Positions 48,884 through 57,051 of a DNA stretch of 64,000 bases are shown piece by piece; within the stretch, counting starts at the first letter, position 1, and each line of letters begins with the position of its first letter. The notes under the pieces are model-generated. The model ran no database searches. It was not told the origin of the DNA and saw nothing but the letters and a program-made list of their open reading frames with translations. Origin of the DNA: a virus; IMG/VR virus record IMGVR_UViG_3300032053_000040, positions 1-64,000 of that record. One strand, written 5' to 3'. The translations under genes and the position numbers were made by a program.

Positions 48884-49331
48884 TTGGAATTACGAACGAT
48901 TGAATCGATATAAGTGGCACGTAACTAAAAGGCATGTTTATTTGTATGCAACCCGCAGTTATAGTTGTAAAGGGCACAAGAATAGTATCGGAATGCACAA
49001 TGTAATAATAGGAATAAAAGGCGTTGATCATATTAATGGCAATGGTCTAGATAATCGCGAATGCAATCTAAGACCTGCAAGCAGATCACAAAACGCCGCG
49101 AACAGAGGGCCGCAAAAAAATAACACAAGTGGATATAAAGGTGTATATTGGCACGCAAAAATGAAAAAATGGCGGGCAATGATTATGGTAAAACCAAAAC
49201 TGAAATCCCTTGGTCTTTTTGACGATATCAAAGATGCGGCAAACGCCTATAACGAAGCCGCGAAAAAATATTACGGGAATTATGCAAAATTAAACAATCC
49301 GAAGATAGAGTTCGAGGAGGCAGAAACGTGA
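48837..49331 (+). CDS. HNH-AP2 homing-type endonuclease
   Basis: 164 residues. D-H-I-N-G-N-G-L-D-N-R-E-C-N-L-R-P-A is the HNH core, then S-G-Y-K-G-V-Y-W and W-R-A-M-I with L-G-L-F-D-D-I-K-D-A-A-N-A-Y-N-E-A-A the AP2 DNA-binding domain. Complete. Genes of this kind move between phage genomes. Codon use is A-rich compared with neighbours (many AAA/AAT), fitting recent arrival. Confidence 0.9.
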   Translation: MKTIVLTQGYVTMVDDWNYERLNRYKWHVTKRHVYLYATRSYSCKGHKNSIGMHNVIIGIKGVDHINGNGLDNRECNLRPASRSQNAANRGPQKNNTSGYKGVYWHAKMKKWRAMIMVKPKLKSLGLFDDIKDAANAYNEAAKKYYGNYAKLNNPKIEFEEAET

Positions 49332-49447
49332 ACGATATCGAGATGGATGCAATTAGGGCAGACGAGGCAATGATGGAGGATTCATATTGCATAGAACTCA
49401 GCGACGAGAGCGAGGACGATTACGAATCCTGGGATGGGATAAGATAG
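49328..49447 (+). CDS. small acidic protein
   Basis: 39 residues, GTG start overlapping the HNH stop. Asp/Glu/Ser-rich (SDESEDDYESW), as seen in DNA-mimic or partner proteins, which is only a thought. Confidence 0.45.
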   Translation: MNDIEMDAIRADEAMMEDSYCIELSDESEDDYESWDGIR

Positions 49448-49456
49448 GTGGTGAAG

Positions 49457-49705
49457 ATGGAACCATTTGAAGGCCCATACGATCAGCATTTCGAATATCT
49501 CAAAAACGAACTGATGTTGTGTGCGCTAGAATTAGGGTGCAACGTGGCTTTGCTAGATGCCCTAAAGTTCAGCCGATCTAAAGACGACCTGTGCAAAACC
49601 GTGAACCAGGCGACAGGCGCCGGATCACAGCGGTTCAAGGAGTTCGCTGAGATATTTCTTTGTGGATATGATAGGAGGAGAGAAAAATGCAGCTCAAATC
49701 CATAA
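49457..49705 (+). CDS. hypothetical helical protein
   Basis: 82 residues, helical with a basic Cys-containing end. ATG 49457 behind GGTGGTGA. No family. Confidence 0.5.
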   Translation: MEPFEGPYDQHFEYLKNELMLCALELGCNVALLDALKFSRSKDDLCKTVNQATGAGSQRFKEFAEIFLCGYDRRREKCSSNP

Positions 49706-49848
49706 GCGAGCTGTCGATAATATTCGTTCGGCATATAGCGAAGCAGCCTCTCCAGGGCGAGCCAGGATACGGCAGAGGATATACAGATGAAGATGTTTTG
49801 TCCTGCATAAATATGTGCAGGGACATTATCGAACGTGAGGGATGGTAG
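49687..49848 (+). CDS. hypothetical small protein
   Basis: 53 residues, AGGAGGAGAGAAAA before ATG 49687. Basic/hydrophobic helix then a Gly/Tyr turn and an acidic helical end (Y-T-D-E-D-V-L-S-C-I-N-M-C-R-D). Strong ribosome site supports expression. Confidence 0.55.
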   Translation: MQLKSISELSIIFVRHIAKQPLQGEPGYGRGYTDEDVLSCINMCRDIIEREGW

Positions 49849-50097
49849 ATGGTGAAAGTTGAGTTGTTCAGGCTGGCGGCACTATCCAAGCCAGCAAAGA
49901 AAGCTTGCAAGACAACCGGGCAGAGAAGGTGGTGGATGAAGGGGCCGAACGGGTTCGTTAAACTGCCCTACACGCCAGGCGACCAGGATCTCAAGGCGGA
50001 GCTCGACCTGGAGCCGGGGACGTACACGTTGGGAACAGGCCCCTCAGGGAAGCTCGGGTACAGGGAGACGATCATAGTAGGCGAGGAGGTGGCTTGA
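49849..50097 (+). CDS. hypothetical beta-rich protein
   Basis: 82 residues. Lys-rich N-terminus, W-W-M-K-G-P-N-G-F-V-K and strands G-T-Y-T-L-G-T-G. A small beta barrel is plausible. No family. Confidence 0.55.
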   Translation: MVKVELFRLAALSKPAKKACKTTGQRRWWMKGPNGFVKLPYTPGDQDLKAELDLEPGTYTLGTGPSGKLGYRETIIVGEEVA

Positions 50098-50098
50098 G

Positions 50099-50647
50099 AT
50101 GGGCGTAAACGAGGATCTGGATGCGCGGGATGCGGCATTATGCAAATGTGGTGACCTTCCTCATCCAGAATGCCCCCTGCATGGAGTCGGGTCTGAGTTG
50201 GGCCACCAAGACCAACAAGACGGTGGGGTGATATCTGAATTAGAGGAGCAAATCCAGGTAGTCAGGGAAGCCAGGAACCGCTTCTCCGTCGAGAAGTCTA
50301 GCCTGGATGCTGCTAGATTTGTCTGGGAGGAAGGGAATCGCTCCCAAATCGAGCTAGTCGATAGCATCAAGGTCGCTCTCCAGGCAGAGGAAAACAAGCT
50401 TCGGGAGATGACGATTGGGGTATACTTCTGGACAAAAAACAAGAAGCCAGCTCCCGGCGTAGGGATCAGGCTCGTGAAGATCTTCAATTACGATACAGAG
50501 AAGGCCAAATCCTGGGCAGTTGAGCATAACTTCACGAATTTGCTGGATCTAAACGCGGCCAAGTTCAAAAAGGCGGCAGAAGGCTTATCCCTGGATTTCG
50601 TGGACGTAGAGGAGAAACCGACCGCAACCATAGCCGAGGTCCTATGA
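50099..50647 (+). CDS. coiled-coil / Gam-like phage protein
   Basis: 182 residues. N-terminal Cys/His segment (CKCGDLPHPECPLHGVGS) may bind zinc. A coiled coil (about 45-105) is followed by P-A-P-G-V-G-I-R-L-V-K-I-F-N-Y-D and K-S-W-A-V-E-H. This tail motif recurs in phage proteins of unknown role, some described as Gam/nuclease-inhibitor-like. The relation is uncertain. Confidence 0.5.
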   Translation: MGVNEDLDARDAALCKCGDLPHPECPLHGVGSELGHQDQQDGGVISELEEQIQVVREARNRFSVEKSSLDAARFVWEEGNRSQIELVDSIKVALQAEENKLREMTIGVYFWTKNKKPAPGVGIRLVKIFNYDTEKAKSWAVEHNFTNLLDLNAAKFKKAAEGLSLDFVDVEEKPTATIAEVL

Positions 50648-50808
50648 ACCGCTACGACTCAATCCTGGCCGGCCTGCAATGTCTCACAGACCGGCAGCTA
50701 TCTTCTCTGGTCCTGGAGATCCGGGCGGAGCAGATGAGAAGAGAAGACGAGAAACACGTCCTGGCCGTGGAGCACTATCTGTCAAAACCGAAAGAGGCAA
50801 CGGCATGA
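50644..50808 (+). CDS. small helical protein
   Basis: 54 residues; ATGA overlap at both ends. Helical with Cys, Arg/Glu-rich (LVLEIRAEQMRREDEKH). Likely partner of a neighbour. Confidence 0.5.
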   Translation: MNRYDSILAGLQCLTDRQLSSLVLEIRAEQMRREDEKHVLAVEHYLSKPKEATA

Positions 50809-50936
50809 AATTCGAGGCCAGGATCAAACGCAAAGGCTACACCCGGATCATAACACTCAATGAAGCCAACGAGCACGATGCCATGATGGAGGCTGCACAG
50901 AAGGGACGTGTCCTGTGGATCAAACAAGTACATTAA
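50805..50936 (+). CDS. small basic protein
   Basis: 43 residues, strand-helix-strand (FEARIKRKGYTRIITLNEAN, then a helix). ATGA overlap. Basic; nucleic-acid binding possible. Confidence 0.5.
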   Translation: MKFEARIKRKGYTRIITLNEANEHDAMMEAAQKGRVLWIKQVH

Positions 50937-50964
50937 TATCCGATAAACCAATATTTATTTCCGT

Positions 50965-51031
50965 GGGCAGCGTCCGTCAAGGCGGCGCAAGGCCGGTTCG
51001 AATCCGGCGGCTGTCGTGGCCCAGAAGGGCC
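50965..51031 (+). other. tRNA-like three-hairpin leader element
   Basis: A perfect T-arm-like hairpin, GCCGG-TTCGAAT-CCGGC (50992-51008), is followed by GGCTGTC, whose last six bases pair with GGCAGC (50966-50971), as acceptor and T stems of a tRNA lacking D and anticodon arms (51 nt). A second small hairpin (CCG/CGG, 50974-50985) fills the middle. A third hairpin GGCCC-AGAA-GGGCC (51018-51031) stands just before the ribosome site of the next gene. TATA-like AATATTTATTT is at ~50950. May be a decayed tRNA or a structured 5' leader. Confidence 0.55.
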
Positions 51032-51044
51032 AAGGTGACAAAAA

Positions 51045-51623
51045 ATGGAAGCAATAGAGAGCTTCATAGGCCAGCTAGGCGAGCTGGAAAAGATGGGACG
51101 AGAGGTAGAAGGAATACTGACGGCCACGATAGACCAGGAGACCGTCATCCTCGATAGGATAGTCGAAAATCTCCTCCCGATGATGAGGTTCATGGACTAC
51201 AAAATCCAGGTACACGGACACTCGATAGGCTATCAAACGAAAGAGTGGCTGTACGAATATTCCGAGGAGAAGGGGCTGATCCTGGTTAACAATACCAAAC
51301 AGCGTTCTGATGATAGGGACAACAGAGGGTGGTACGAAGGGGATATCCTCGTGCTGACAAGATCAGGCAAGTTTATTCTTTTCACCCAGGAAGGCGATTG
51401 GTCACGGTGGCAGGGGGAGCATAGCCATTTCAACAATACTGCGACCGACATGGATACCAAAGCTGCCATAAAACGCTATAGCCTTCAGGAAATTGTAAAA
51501 GGCCTGAACGAGTCCTTCAAGGAGGCAGTCGAAAAGGCCAACAAGAAGAAAGCGATGCTGAACAGCCGCATGACCCAGCTCCAGGCAATCGAGAATATCC
51601 TTGCGGGAAAGGAGAGTGCATGA
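51045..51623 (+). CDS. hypothetical protein
   Basis: 192 residues, CAAGGTGAC before the ATG. Helical N-terminus, beta-rich middle with Y-E-G-D-I-L-V-L-T-R-S-G-K-F-I-L-F, and a coiled-coil C-terminus. ATGA overlap with the next gene. No family. Confidence 0.6.
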   Translation: MEAIESFIGQLGELEKMGREVEGILTATIDQETVILDRIVENLLPMMRFMDYKIQVHGHSIGYQTKEWLYEYSEEKGLILVNNTKQRSDDRDNRGWYEGDILVLTRSGKFILFTQEGDWSRWQGEHSHFNNTATDMDTKAAIKRYSLQEIVKGLNESFKEAVEKANKKKAMLNSRMTQLQAIENILAGKESA

Positions 51624-51946
51624 GCATGGCAAAACCATTCCGGCAGCTCACAAGAGCAGAAAAGGAAAAGATAGCACAGGCCAGGGAGTTATACAAGAAC
51701 TTCCTGGACGAGGACGAAGACACGAAGGGAATACTCGACAAGATCTACGGAGCCGGGAAATGGCACGCGCTATTCGATGCTCAAAGAAGGGCCCTGTGGA
51801 GGACCGGACGGGAGATGAAGTGGGAAGGCCTCATAAGCCACTGTCGAGACTGCAACGACTTCTGGAAATTCACAGCAGAAGAGACTCTGGAAGTCACAGA
51901 CAACGACACGTTCTACATGGGGTTGGGGTCAGTAGCTCCCCCTTAA
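51620..51946 (+). CDS. hypothetical protein with Cys pair
   Basis: 108 residues. Helical basic N-terminus (KPFRQLTRAEKEKIAQAREL), later C-R-D-C (about 75) and a Trp-rich middle. Ends before the sugar cassette. No family. Confidence 0.6.
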   Translation: MSMAKPFRQLTRAEKEKIAQARELYKNFLDEDEDTKGILDKIYGAGKWHALFDAQRRALWRTGREMKWEGLISHCRDCNDFWKFTAEETLEVTDNDTFYMGLGSVAPP

Positions 51947-51970
51947 TTCCCCCTCCATTTTTGAGGTCTC

Positions 51971-52768
51971 ATGGAAAAATGTGATCGTTGCGGCGATCCA
52001 GGCGCATCCTTCGTGGAGACGGATCCGGAGTGCCGGCTGGGTATCTTCATGTGCCCAAAGTGCAAACTATGGTGGGATAGTGAAAAGCGTGGTGAAGCTA
52101 TATCGAGATACATTGTAATAGGCAGCTCCCCGTGGTCAACAAAAGTTTATCAAGAGACGATCTGCACGTTTCCTGGTGAGTGGTATTTCCTAGATGCCCC
52201 CGATCTTGACCACCTCAGATCAGTGAAACCGTCTCTGGTTTTCTTCCTCCACTATTCCAAAAAGGTTCCTGACGAAATCGTAAATGGCTTCGAATGTGTC
52301 TTGTTTCATATGACAGATGTTCCGTTTGGTCGTGGAGGCAGTCCTCTCCAAAACCTGATAACCAGAGGTCTTCGGAAGACAAAGCTCACAGCACTGCGGA
52401 TGACAAGCGACTTCGATGCTGGCCCCGTCTACCTTCAAAAAGATCTTTGCCTAGAAGGGAACGCAGAGGAGATATACCTCCGAGCAACACGTCTTGCAGC
52501 AGAAATGATCAGGCAAATTTCTCTCGAAAGGCCTATTCCGAGGCTACAAACCGGAGATGTAACAGTATTCAAAAGACGCAGGCCTGAAGAAAGCCAAATC
52601 TCTACGGCCTCTTCTCTACTGGAACTACACGATCACATTCGTATGCTCGATGCTGAGGGGTATCCTAAAGCCTTCATAGATTTCGATGGGTTTAGGTTTG
52701 AGTTCAGCCGTGCTGCTCTCTATAGCGATCGGATAAAAGCCGACGTGGAGATCAGAAAGTTTATATAG
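51971..52768 (+). CDS. formyltransferase-like protein with N-terminal zinc ribbon
   Basis: 265 residues. Residues 1-40 hold CDRC and CPKC, a zinc ribbon not usual in the family. From ~45 a formyltransferase fold follows: S-L-V-F-F-L-H-Y-S-K, then F-H-M-T-D-V-P-F-G-R-G-G-S-P-L-Q-N-L (about 112-129) and D-A-G-P-V-Y. These match the sugar N-formyltransferase / methionyl-tRNA formyltransferase-like group found in glycan gene clusters. Asp and His residues for catalysis are present. Predicted to formylate an amino sugar, next to the Pse-like genes. Confidence 0.7.
   Translation: MEKCDRCGDPGASFVETDPECRLGIFMCPKCKLWWDSEKRGEAISRYIVIGSSPWSTKVYQETICTFPGEWYFLDAPDLDHLRSVKPSLVFFLHYSKKVPDEIVNGFECVLFHMTDVPFGRGGSPLQNLITRGLRKTKLTALRMTSDFDAGPVYLQKDLCLEGNAEEIYLRATRLAAEMIRQISLERPIPRLQTGDVTVFKRRRPEESQISTASSLLELHDHIRMLDAEGYPKAFIDFDGFRFEFSRAALYSDRIKADVEIRKFI
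52760..52767 (+). promoter_or_regulatory. TATA box for the PIG-L / dehydratase operon
   Basis: TTTATATA, about 28 bp before ATG 52795 and overlapping the end of the previous gene; the transcript would be nearly leaderless. Confidence 0.55.
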
Positions 52769-52794
52769 TCGTATCCTGAACAGATATCAAGACG

Positions 52795-53463
52795 ATGTTC
52801 GAATCTCCGGAGAGAGTACTCGTCGTCGCAGCGCATCCCGATGATGAAGTTCTTCTTTGTGGTGGATCTATCGCTAAACTCTCAGAGCGTGGCTCATCTG
52901 TAAACATCCTTTTTCTCTCAACTGGCGCGGTCTCTCGCACAGGCGATTTTTCAGAGGTAAACATTCTGCAAAACTACGCAATCGAAGCCAGCAAGATTCT
53001 TGGATCAAGTATCTTATCATTCGACTCTTTTCCCGATAACGAGATGGATTCCCTACCACGTTTGGATATCATAAAAAAGGTAGAATCTTTTATAAATCAC
53101 GTAAGACCGCAAGTCATATTCACTCATTATCCTGGTTGTGCAAACATCGATCACAGACGCACATGCGAAGCAGTTATGATCGCCACCAGGCCCTGGAAAG
53201 AACGGATCAACGTCTTTGGAGGATCGGTCTTGAGCAGCACGGCCGTCCTCTATCCGTCTGAGTGGAGTCCGCAATTCTTCGTTCACCTCTCGAAAAGCCA
53301 CGTTAAAAAGAAGCTTAAAGCTCTATCAATGTACATCTCCGAAACCGGGCCTATGCCTCATCCACGATCAAAAGCTGCTGTTTTATCAGATGCCATACTG
53401 ACTGGCTCGAGGTGCTATTCAAAATATGCAGAATCTTTTATGGTCTTAAGGGAGCACTGGTGA
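52795..53463 (+). CDS. PIG-L / LmbE-type N-deacetylase
   Basis: 222 residues. V-V-A-A-H-P-D-D-E-V-L (about 10-20) is the family signature, with I-D-H-R-R-T (about 118) carrying the third zinc ligand. PIG-L enzymes remove acetyl groups from GlcNAc-type sugars. ATG overlaps the dehydratase start region (TGATGG). Predicted to act on UDP-sugar or glycan intermediates of this cassette. Confidence 0.8.
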   Translation: MFESPERVLVVAAHPDDEVLLCGGSIAKLSERGSSVNILFLSTGAVSRTGDFSEVNILQNYAIEASKILGSSILSFDSFPDNEMDSLPRLDIIKKVESFINHVRPQVIFTHYPGCANIDHRRTCEAVMIATRPWKERINVFGGSVLSSTAVLYPSEWSPQFFVHLSKSHVKKKLKALSMYISETGPMPHPRSKAAVLSDAILTGSRCYSKYAESFMVLREHW

Positions 53464-54431
53464 TGGATCTCGACGGAGCAAACGTACTGATAACTGGTGG
53501 AACAGGGACATTCGGTCGAGAAGCCTTAAAACTCCTCCCCCAGTTCAGGCCTCGCCGGCTAATCGTTTTGAGTCGGGACGAGTATAAGCAGCATTATCTT
53601 CAGAAAGAGTTTCCAGAAAACGATAGCTCCATATATCGCTATATTCTTGCAGACGTCCGGGATAAAGATAAACTCTCAGTTGTGACTCGTAACGTTGACG
53701 TCATCTTTCATGCAGCGGCACTTAAGCAAGTTCCCTTCTGCGAGACGAACCCCGACGAAGCCATCCAAACCAACGTATTAGGTACGAAAAACGTTTGCGA
53801 AGCCTCCATGAAGAACGACGTTGACTCTTTGATATTCGTCTCCTCGGACAAAGCAGTAGAGCCAGTAAACCTCTACGGAGCTACCAAGATGGTAGGGGAG
53901 CGGCTAGTGAACCAGTACAACTTCAAGTCCGACCACACGAAATTCTTCACAGTCCGTTACGGGAACGTTTTCAACAGCCGGGGCTCAGTAGTGGAACTTT
54001 TTCACCAGCAAAAAAGCGAAGGGGTTTTGACGTTAACTCATCCAGACATGACGAGGTTCTTTTTCCTCATCCAAGATGCCATCTTGTTTGCGGCTGGCGT
54101 AGGCGGTGCAGGAGGAGAAATTTTCGTTCCGGCGATGAAATCCATGCGAATATGTGACCTAGCAAAAGCGATCGCTCCTGAAGCAGAGATCAAGATCATA
54201 TTAAGGCGTCATGGCGAAAAGGTTCACGAAAAGCTTATCTCTTCCGACGAAGCGGACAGGACAGTATTCAAAAATAATAAATATATAATTCTTCCAAATG
54301 ACAGGAGGTTCAGTTTCTCGAGATATAATAATTCTCCCAAACAAGAAGGTCTTATCTACACGTCCGATCGCTGCTGCATGGATCTCGATGGAGTCAAAGA
54401 ATTCTTAAGAAATCACGACAGAAATATATAA
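53463..54431 (+). CDS. PseB/FlaA1-like UDP-GlcNAc 4,6-dehydratase
   Basis: 322 residues. N-terminal V-L-I-T-G-G-T-G-T-F-G-R-E (Rossmann TGxxGxxG), D-V-R-D and F-H-A-A-A-L-K-Q-V-P, then S-S-D-K-A and Y-G-A-T-K-M (about 137-142, catalytic Tyr/Lys region). This is the extended SDR of the 5-inverting dehydratase group (PseB, FlaA1, CapE). It would convert UDP-GlcNAc to the 4-keto-6-deoxy sugar, the substrate of a PseC-type aminotransferase. Confidence 0.8.
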   Translation: MDLDGANVLITGGTGTFGREALKLLPQFRPRRLIVLSRDEYKQHYLQKEFPENDSSIYRYILADVRDKDKLSVVTRNVDVIFHAAALKQVPFCETNPDEAIQTNVLGTKNVCEASMKNDVDSLIFVSSDKAVEPVNLYGATKMVGERLVNQYNFKSDHTKFFTVRYGNVFNSRGSVVELFHQQKSEGVLTLTHPDMTRFFFLIQDAILFAAGVGGAGGEIFVPAMKSMRICDLAKAIAPEAEIKIILRRHGEKVHEKLISSDEADRTVFKNNKYIILPNDRRFSFSRYNNSPKQEGLIYTSDRCCMDLDGVKEFLRNHDRNI

Positions 54432-54434
54432 ATA
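54425..54434 (+). promoter_or_regulatory. TATA box for the 54485 gene
   Basis: TATATAAATA with ~50 bp to GTG 54485, then AAAGGTGA before the start. It separates the dehydratase from the next gene. Confidence 0.55.
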
Positions 54435-54484
54435 CAAACAATGACATACAAGATACCAACTAAAATTAAAAAAGGTGATGGGCG

Positions 54485-55192
54485 GTGGCTAAAGAAAAGA
54501 GACCTATAAAATATATCGAAGGCTACTCCGAAAGCCTCTGGAAATCGCTAGTCGTCAAATCAATCCGGATGGGGTGGATAAATGGCCTGGTGGAAGCTGA
54601 AAAAAGGCTTCCCAAATCTACTATACAGAGGTTCTTAATCAGCGGTATATTTGAAGATCTATGGCCTCATCCAAGCGAAATATGGGCAGCGATAGATATG
54701 GCGAACCGTGGGGATTACGCAGGTCTCTTGAGCATAGACCCCCACCATGGAAAAGGTCTCTCTGAAACGTACTGCAATTATCACCCAACGTCGGACGAGT
54801 ATTGGTACAACAACCGTGAGTTTATATTCGAGAAGCTGAAAGAAAATCTCCCGGGCCTCTACGTGCCCACAAATTCGTTAGGGAACGCTCTTAACTGGAT
54901 GGTCCATAAACATCTCATCCCCCAAAAATCGCGAACGCTGGACGAAACCCCATTTAGAGGCATCCCTCCAGCATTCGCCGATCAGCACACGCCAGAGGGA
55001 TGGGAAAGAAAAACCCCCTTTACTCTCCTCTGCGGCCATCCCAAAAGCCATCGCATGCTGGGCTCGCAAGTGCAAAAGATTGGATGGGATGGCATCAGGC
55101 GTCAGGTTCATTCGGAAGGGATCCTGCCTAAAAAAGAAACACTCCCCCCAACAACAAGGCAAGGCCAGCAGACTCTCATGGTGTTTTTCTAA
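54485..55192 (+). CDS. RarA/MgsA C-terminal-like phage protein
   Basis: 235 residues, GTG start. S-L-W-K-S-L-V-V-K-S-I-R-M-G-W (about 15-29) followed by F-L-I-S-G-I-F-E-D-L-W-P and repeated helices recall the C-terminal oligomerisation region of MgsA/RarA-like proteins. No Walker motifs, so any ATPase part is absent. Role unclear; it is not an obvious glycan enzyme. Confidence 0.5.
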   Translation: MAKEKRPIKYIEGYSESLWKSLVVKSIRMGWINGLVEAEKRLPKSTIQRFLISGIFEDLWPHPSEIWAAIDMANRGDYAGLLSIDPHHGKGLSETYCNYHPTSDEYWYNNREFIFEKLKENLPGLYVPTNSLGNALNWMVHKHLIPQKSRTLDETPFRGIPPAFADQHTPEGWERKTPFTLLCGHPKSHRMLGSQVQKIGWDGIRRQVHSEGILPKKETLPPTTRQGQQTLMVFF

Positions 55193-55193
55193 A

Positions 55194-56369
55194 ATGCTCA
55201 ACGAAGAACCAAAAGAAGTGCTCTGGCTCGTGGCCGGAAACGAAGAAAATGAAGGTATGATACCGATCATGGAGAAATACAGAAGCCTCTCAAATCTCCT
55301 CAACACCAGGCACGTTCTTGTTACTAATTCGAAAAACTATAATATTTTTCAGGGGTCAACTTATTTTTTCGATCCGGGAACTAAGCAACTCAGCCTTCCA
55401 GAGAAATATAAATTTCTAGTTAATATGGCAGATATGCACGGCCTATTCGATTCGGCTGATATGATGGTTATAGGTGGGTTCTATCCAGTAGTGCTTATTA
55501 TGGCGTATGCTATTGATTGTAAGATGACCTCGAAAACAAGAAAGTTCTGCACCAAACCGATAATAGTAATGAACCCCAAAATCCCCGAAGGAGAACTATC
55601 CGACATTAATCCGATCTACCTCGATCCTTTCTGGTGGATGTTAGGGCATTACGATAACATTACTCTTGCAGTCGGCCAGCTCAAAAACGAGATGTATCTT
55701 GCTAAAAAGTATCTCCTCAAGTTCTATCCTCGTGCTAAAGTGAAGCAAACGCTGCTGCCCTTCGTAGAATATACCTACGATGATAGTCCCTGGTCTGAAA
55801 AGGAAGACAAAGTAATCTGGACAGGAAGGTACAATTCTCTTAAACAACCGGATCTGGCACTGAAGACGCTTGTGCTCTTGGAATCAGTTGGAATCAAGAC
55901 CGAGATGTACGTCCCTACTGCAAAAGCATCAAATACCGGCAAGGTACGAAAGGCACAGAAACTTCTTTCCGAAGTCAATATCAACTTAGATAGAGAGAGC
56001 TTCTGGCAAAAAGCTGGTTCTGCAAAGGTCATCCTTATCACCCCCTTGATAGAGGGGTTTGGAACAGGCATGATGGAAATAATCAGTCGGGGAGTTATAC
56101 CTGTTATATGGGGCGCAAAATGGAACAGAGATTACATCTCCCCGGACGAGGATTGGCCTCTGGTATTCAAGTTGCCTGGAGAGGGTGCTGAGATGTGTAA
56201 ACTTGCCCTCAAAGATTACGATTACTATGCACGCCTTCTGAGAGATAACTTAAAGAAGCGTTACTCAAGGGGGTACGATTGGGAGTTCTTATTAAAAGGC
56301 GTTTGGAAGTCGCATATCAACGGCAGGCATAGCGAAGAGTTCTCATTAGAGTATAAAATTTATGACTAA
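55194..56369 (+). CDS. glycosyltransferase (GT4-like)
   Basis: 391 residues from ATG 55194. N-terminal V-L-W-L-V-A-G-N-E and a C-terminal Rossmann-like half: W-T-G-R-Y-N-S-L-K-Q-P-D-L-A (about 235) and T-P-L-I-E-G-F-G-T-G-M-M-E-I-I-S (about 293-308), the E-x-F-G-x-x-x-x-E motif of GT-B enzymes that binds the nucleotide sugar. Likely adds the modified sugar to a virion or host glycan. Confidence 0.65.
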   Translation: MLNEEPKEVLWLVAGNEENEGMIPIMEKYRSLSNLLNTRHVLVTNSKNYNIFQGSTYFFDPGTKQLSLPEKYKFLVNMADMHGLFDSADMMVIGGFYPVVLIMAYAIDCKMTSKTRKFCTKPIIVMNPKIPEGELSDINPIYLDPFWWMLGHYDNITLAVGQLKNEMYLAKKYLLKFYPRAKVKQTLLPFVEYTYDDSPWSEKEDKVIWTGRYNSLKQPDLALKTLVLLESVGIKTEMYVPTAKASNTGKVRKAQKLLSEVNINLDRESFWQKAGSAKVILITPLIEGFGTGMMEIISRGVIPVIWGAKWNRDYISPDEDWPLVFKLPGEGAEMCKLALKDYDYYARLLRDNLKKRYSRGYDWEFLLKGVWKSHINGRHSEEFSLEYKIYD

Positions 56370-57051
56370 AAATAATAAAGCAGCCCAAGATACGTATCTC
56401 TCGCTGGAAGAGATAGATCTGGATCTTGTAGACGACAACGAATTGTCTGTAAACGAAGAGGATGATCACACGTTCCAGCGTTTGAGAGACGAAATCAAAT
56501 CGCGTGGAATGGTAGACGTCCCGACCGTTCGGCCTATCGAGGGGGGTAGATATAAGGTTCTCGGCGGGCGTCATAGACTAGCGGCTTCAAGGGCAAATGG
56601 TAACAAAAAAGAACACGTAGTTGTCTACCGTAGAGCCATAAAATCCAAGGAAGACGAATTCAACCTCGTCAACAACCTGAACGCCATCAAAGGCACTCTC
56701 CGCAAAGGGAGCATCCTGAAAGTTATCAAGCAGCAGAACCTCGATCCCACGAAGCTCGATATACATAAAATGCCTTATGATCTTCTGATGCCTGTGATAA
56801 CTAGCGAGGATTTCGAATCCATCCAGAATGAAGCCCAACGTAACGCAAAGATCAACGCCATGTCCCTCTCGATAGCGAAAGAGATTGCAGCTACGCTTAT
56901 AGACGAGAGGGACGAGCTCCTCTCTTTCATGGTCGTCAAGGACAAGCCGGTCGCAGTGATCCGCATCCCCTTCCAGAGTTCGAAAGAGGCTCGGGAGAAG
57001 GCGAACTCTTTGAAAAACATAATCCAGAAAGCCCTGGAGGGCATAATTTGA
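56362..57051 (+). CDS. ParB-like N-terminal domain protein
   Basis: 229 residues, overlapping the previous end. V-N-E-E-D-D-H-T-F and V-L-G-G-R-H-R-L-A-A-S-R (about 70-81) are the ParB phosphate box. C-terminal part is helical, with no methyltransferase-like region. It differs from the long ParB fusion at 24197. Possible nucleic acid or NTP-binding protein in the cassette. Confidence 0.75.
   Translation: MTKNNKAAQDTYLSLEEIDLDLVDDNELSVNEEDDHTFQRLRDEIKSRGMVDVPTVRPIEGGRYKVLGGRHRLAASRANGNKKEHVVVYRRAIKSKEDEFNLVNNLNAIKGTLRKGSILKVIKQQNLDPTKLDIHKMPYDLLMPVITSEDFESIQNEAQRNAKINAMSLSIAKEIAATLIDERDELLSFMVVKDKPVAVIRIPFQSSKEAREKANSLKNIIQKALEGII

Noticed and set aside
54485-55192. Active AAA+ RarA ATPase
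   Set aside because: Only a C-terminal-like helical region resembles the family; Walker A and B motifs are absent.
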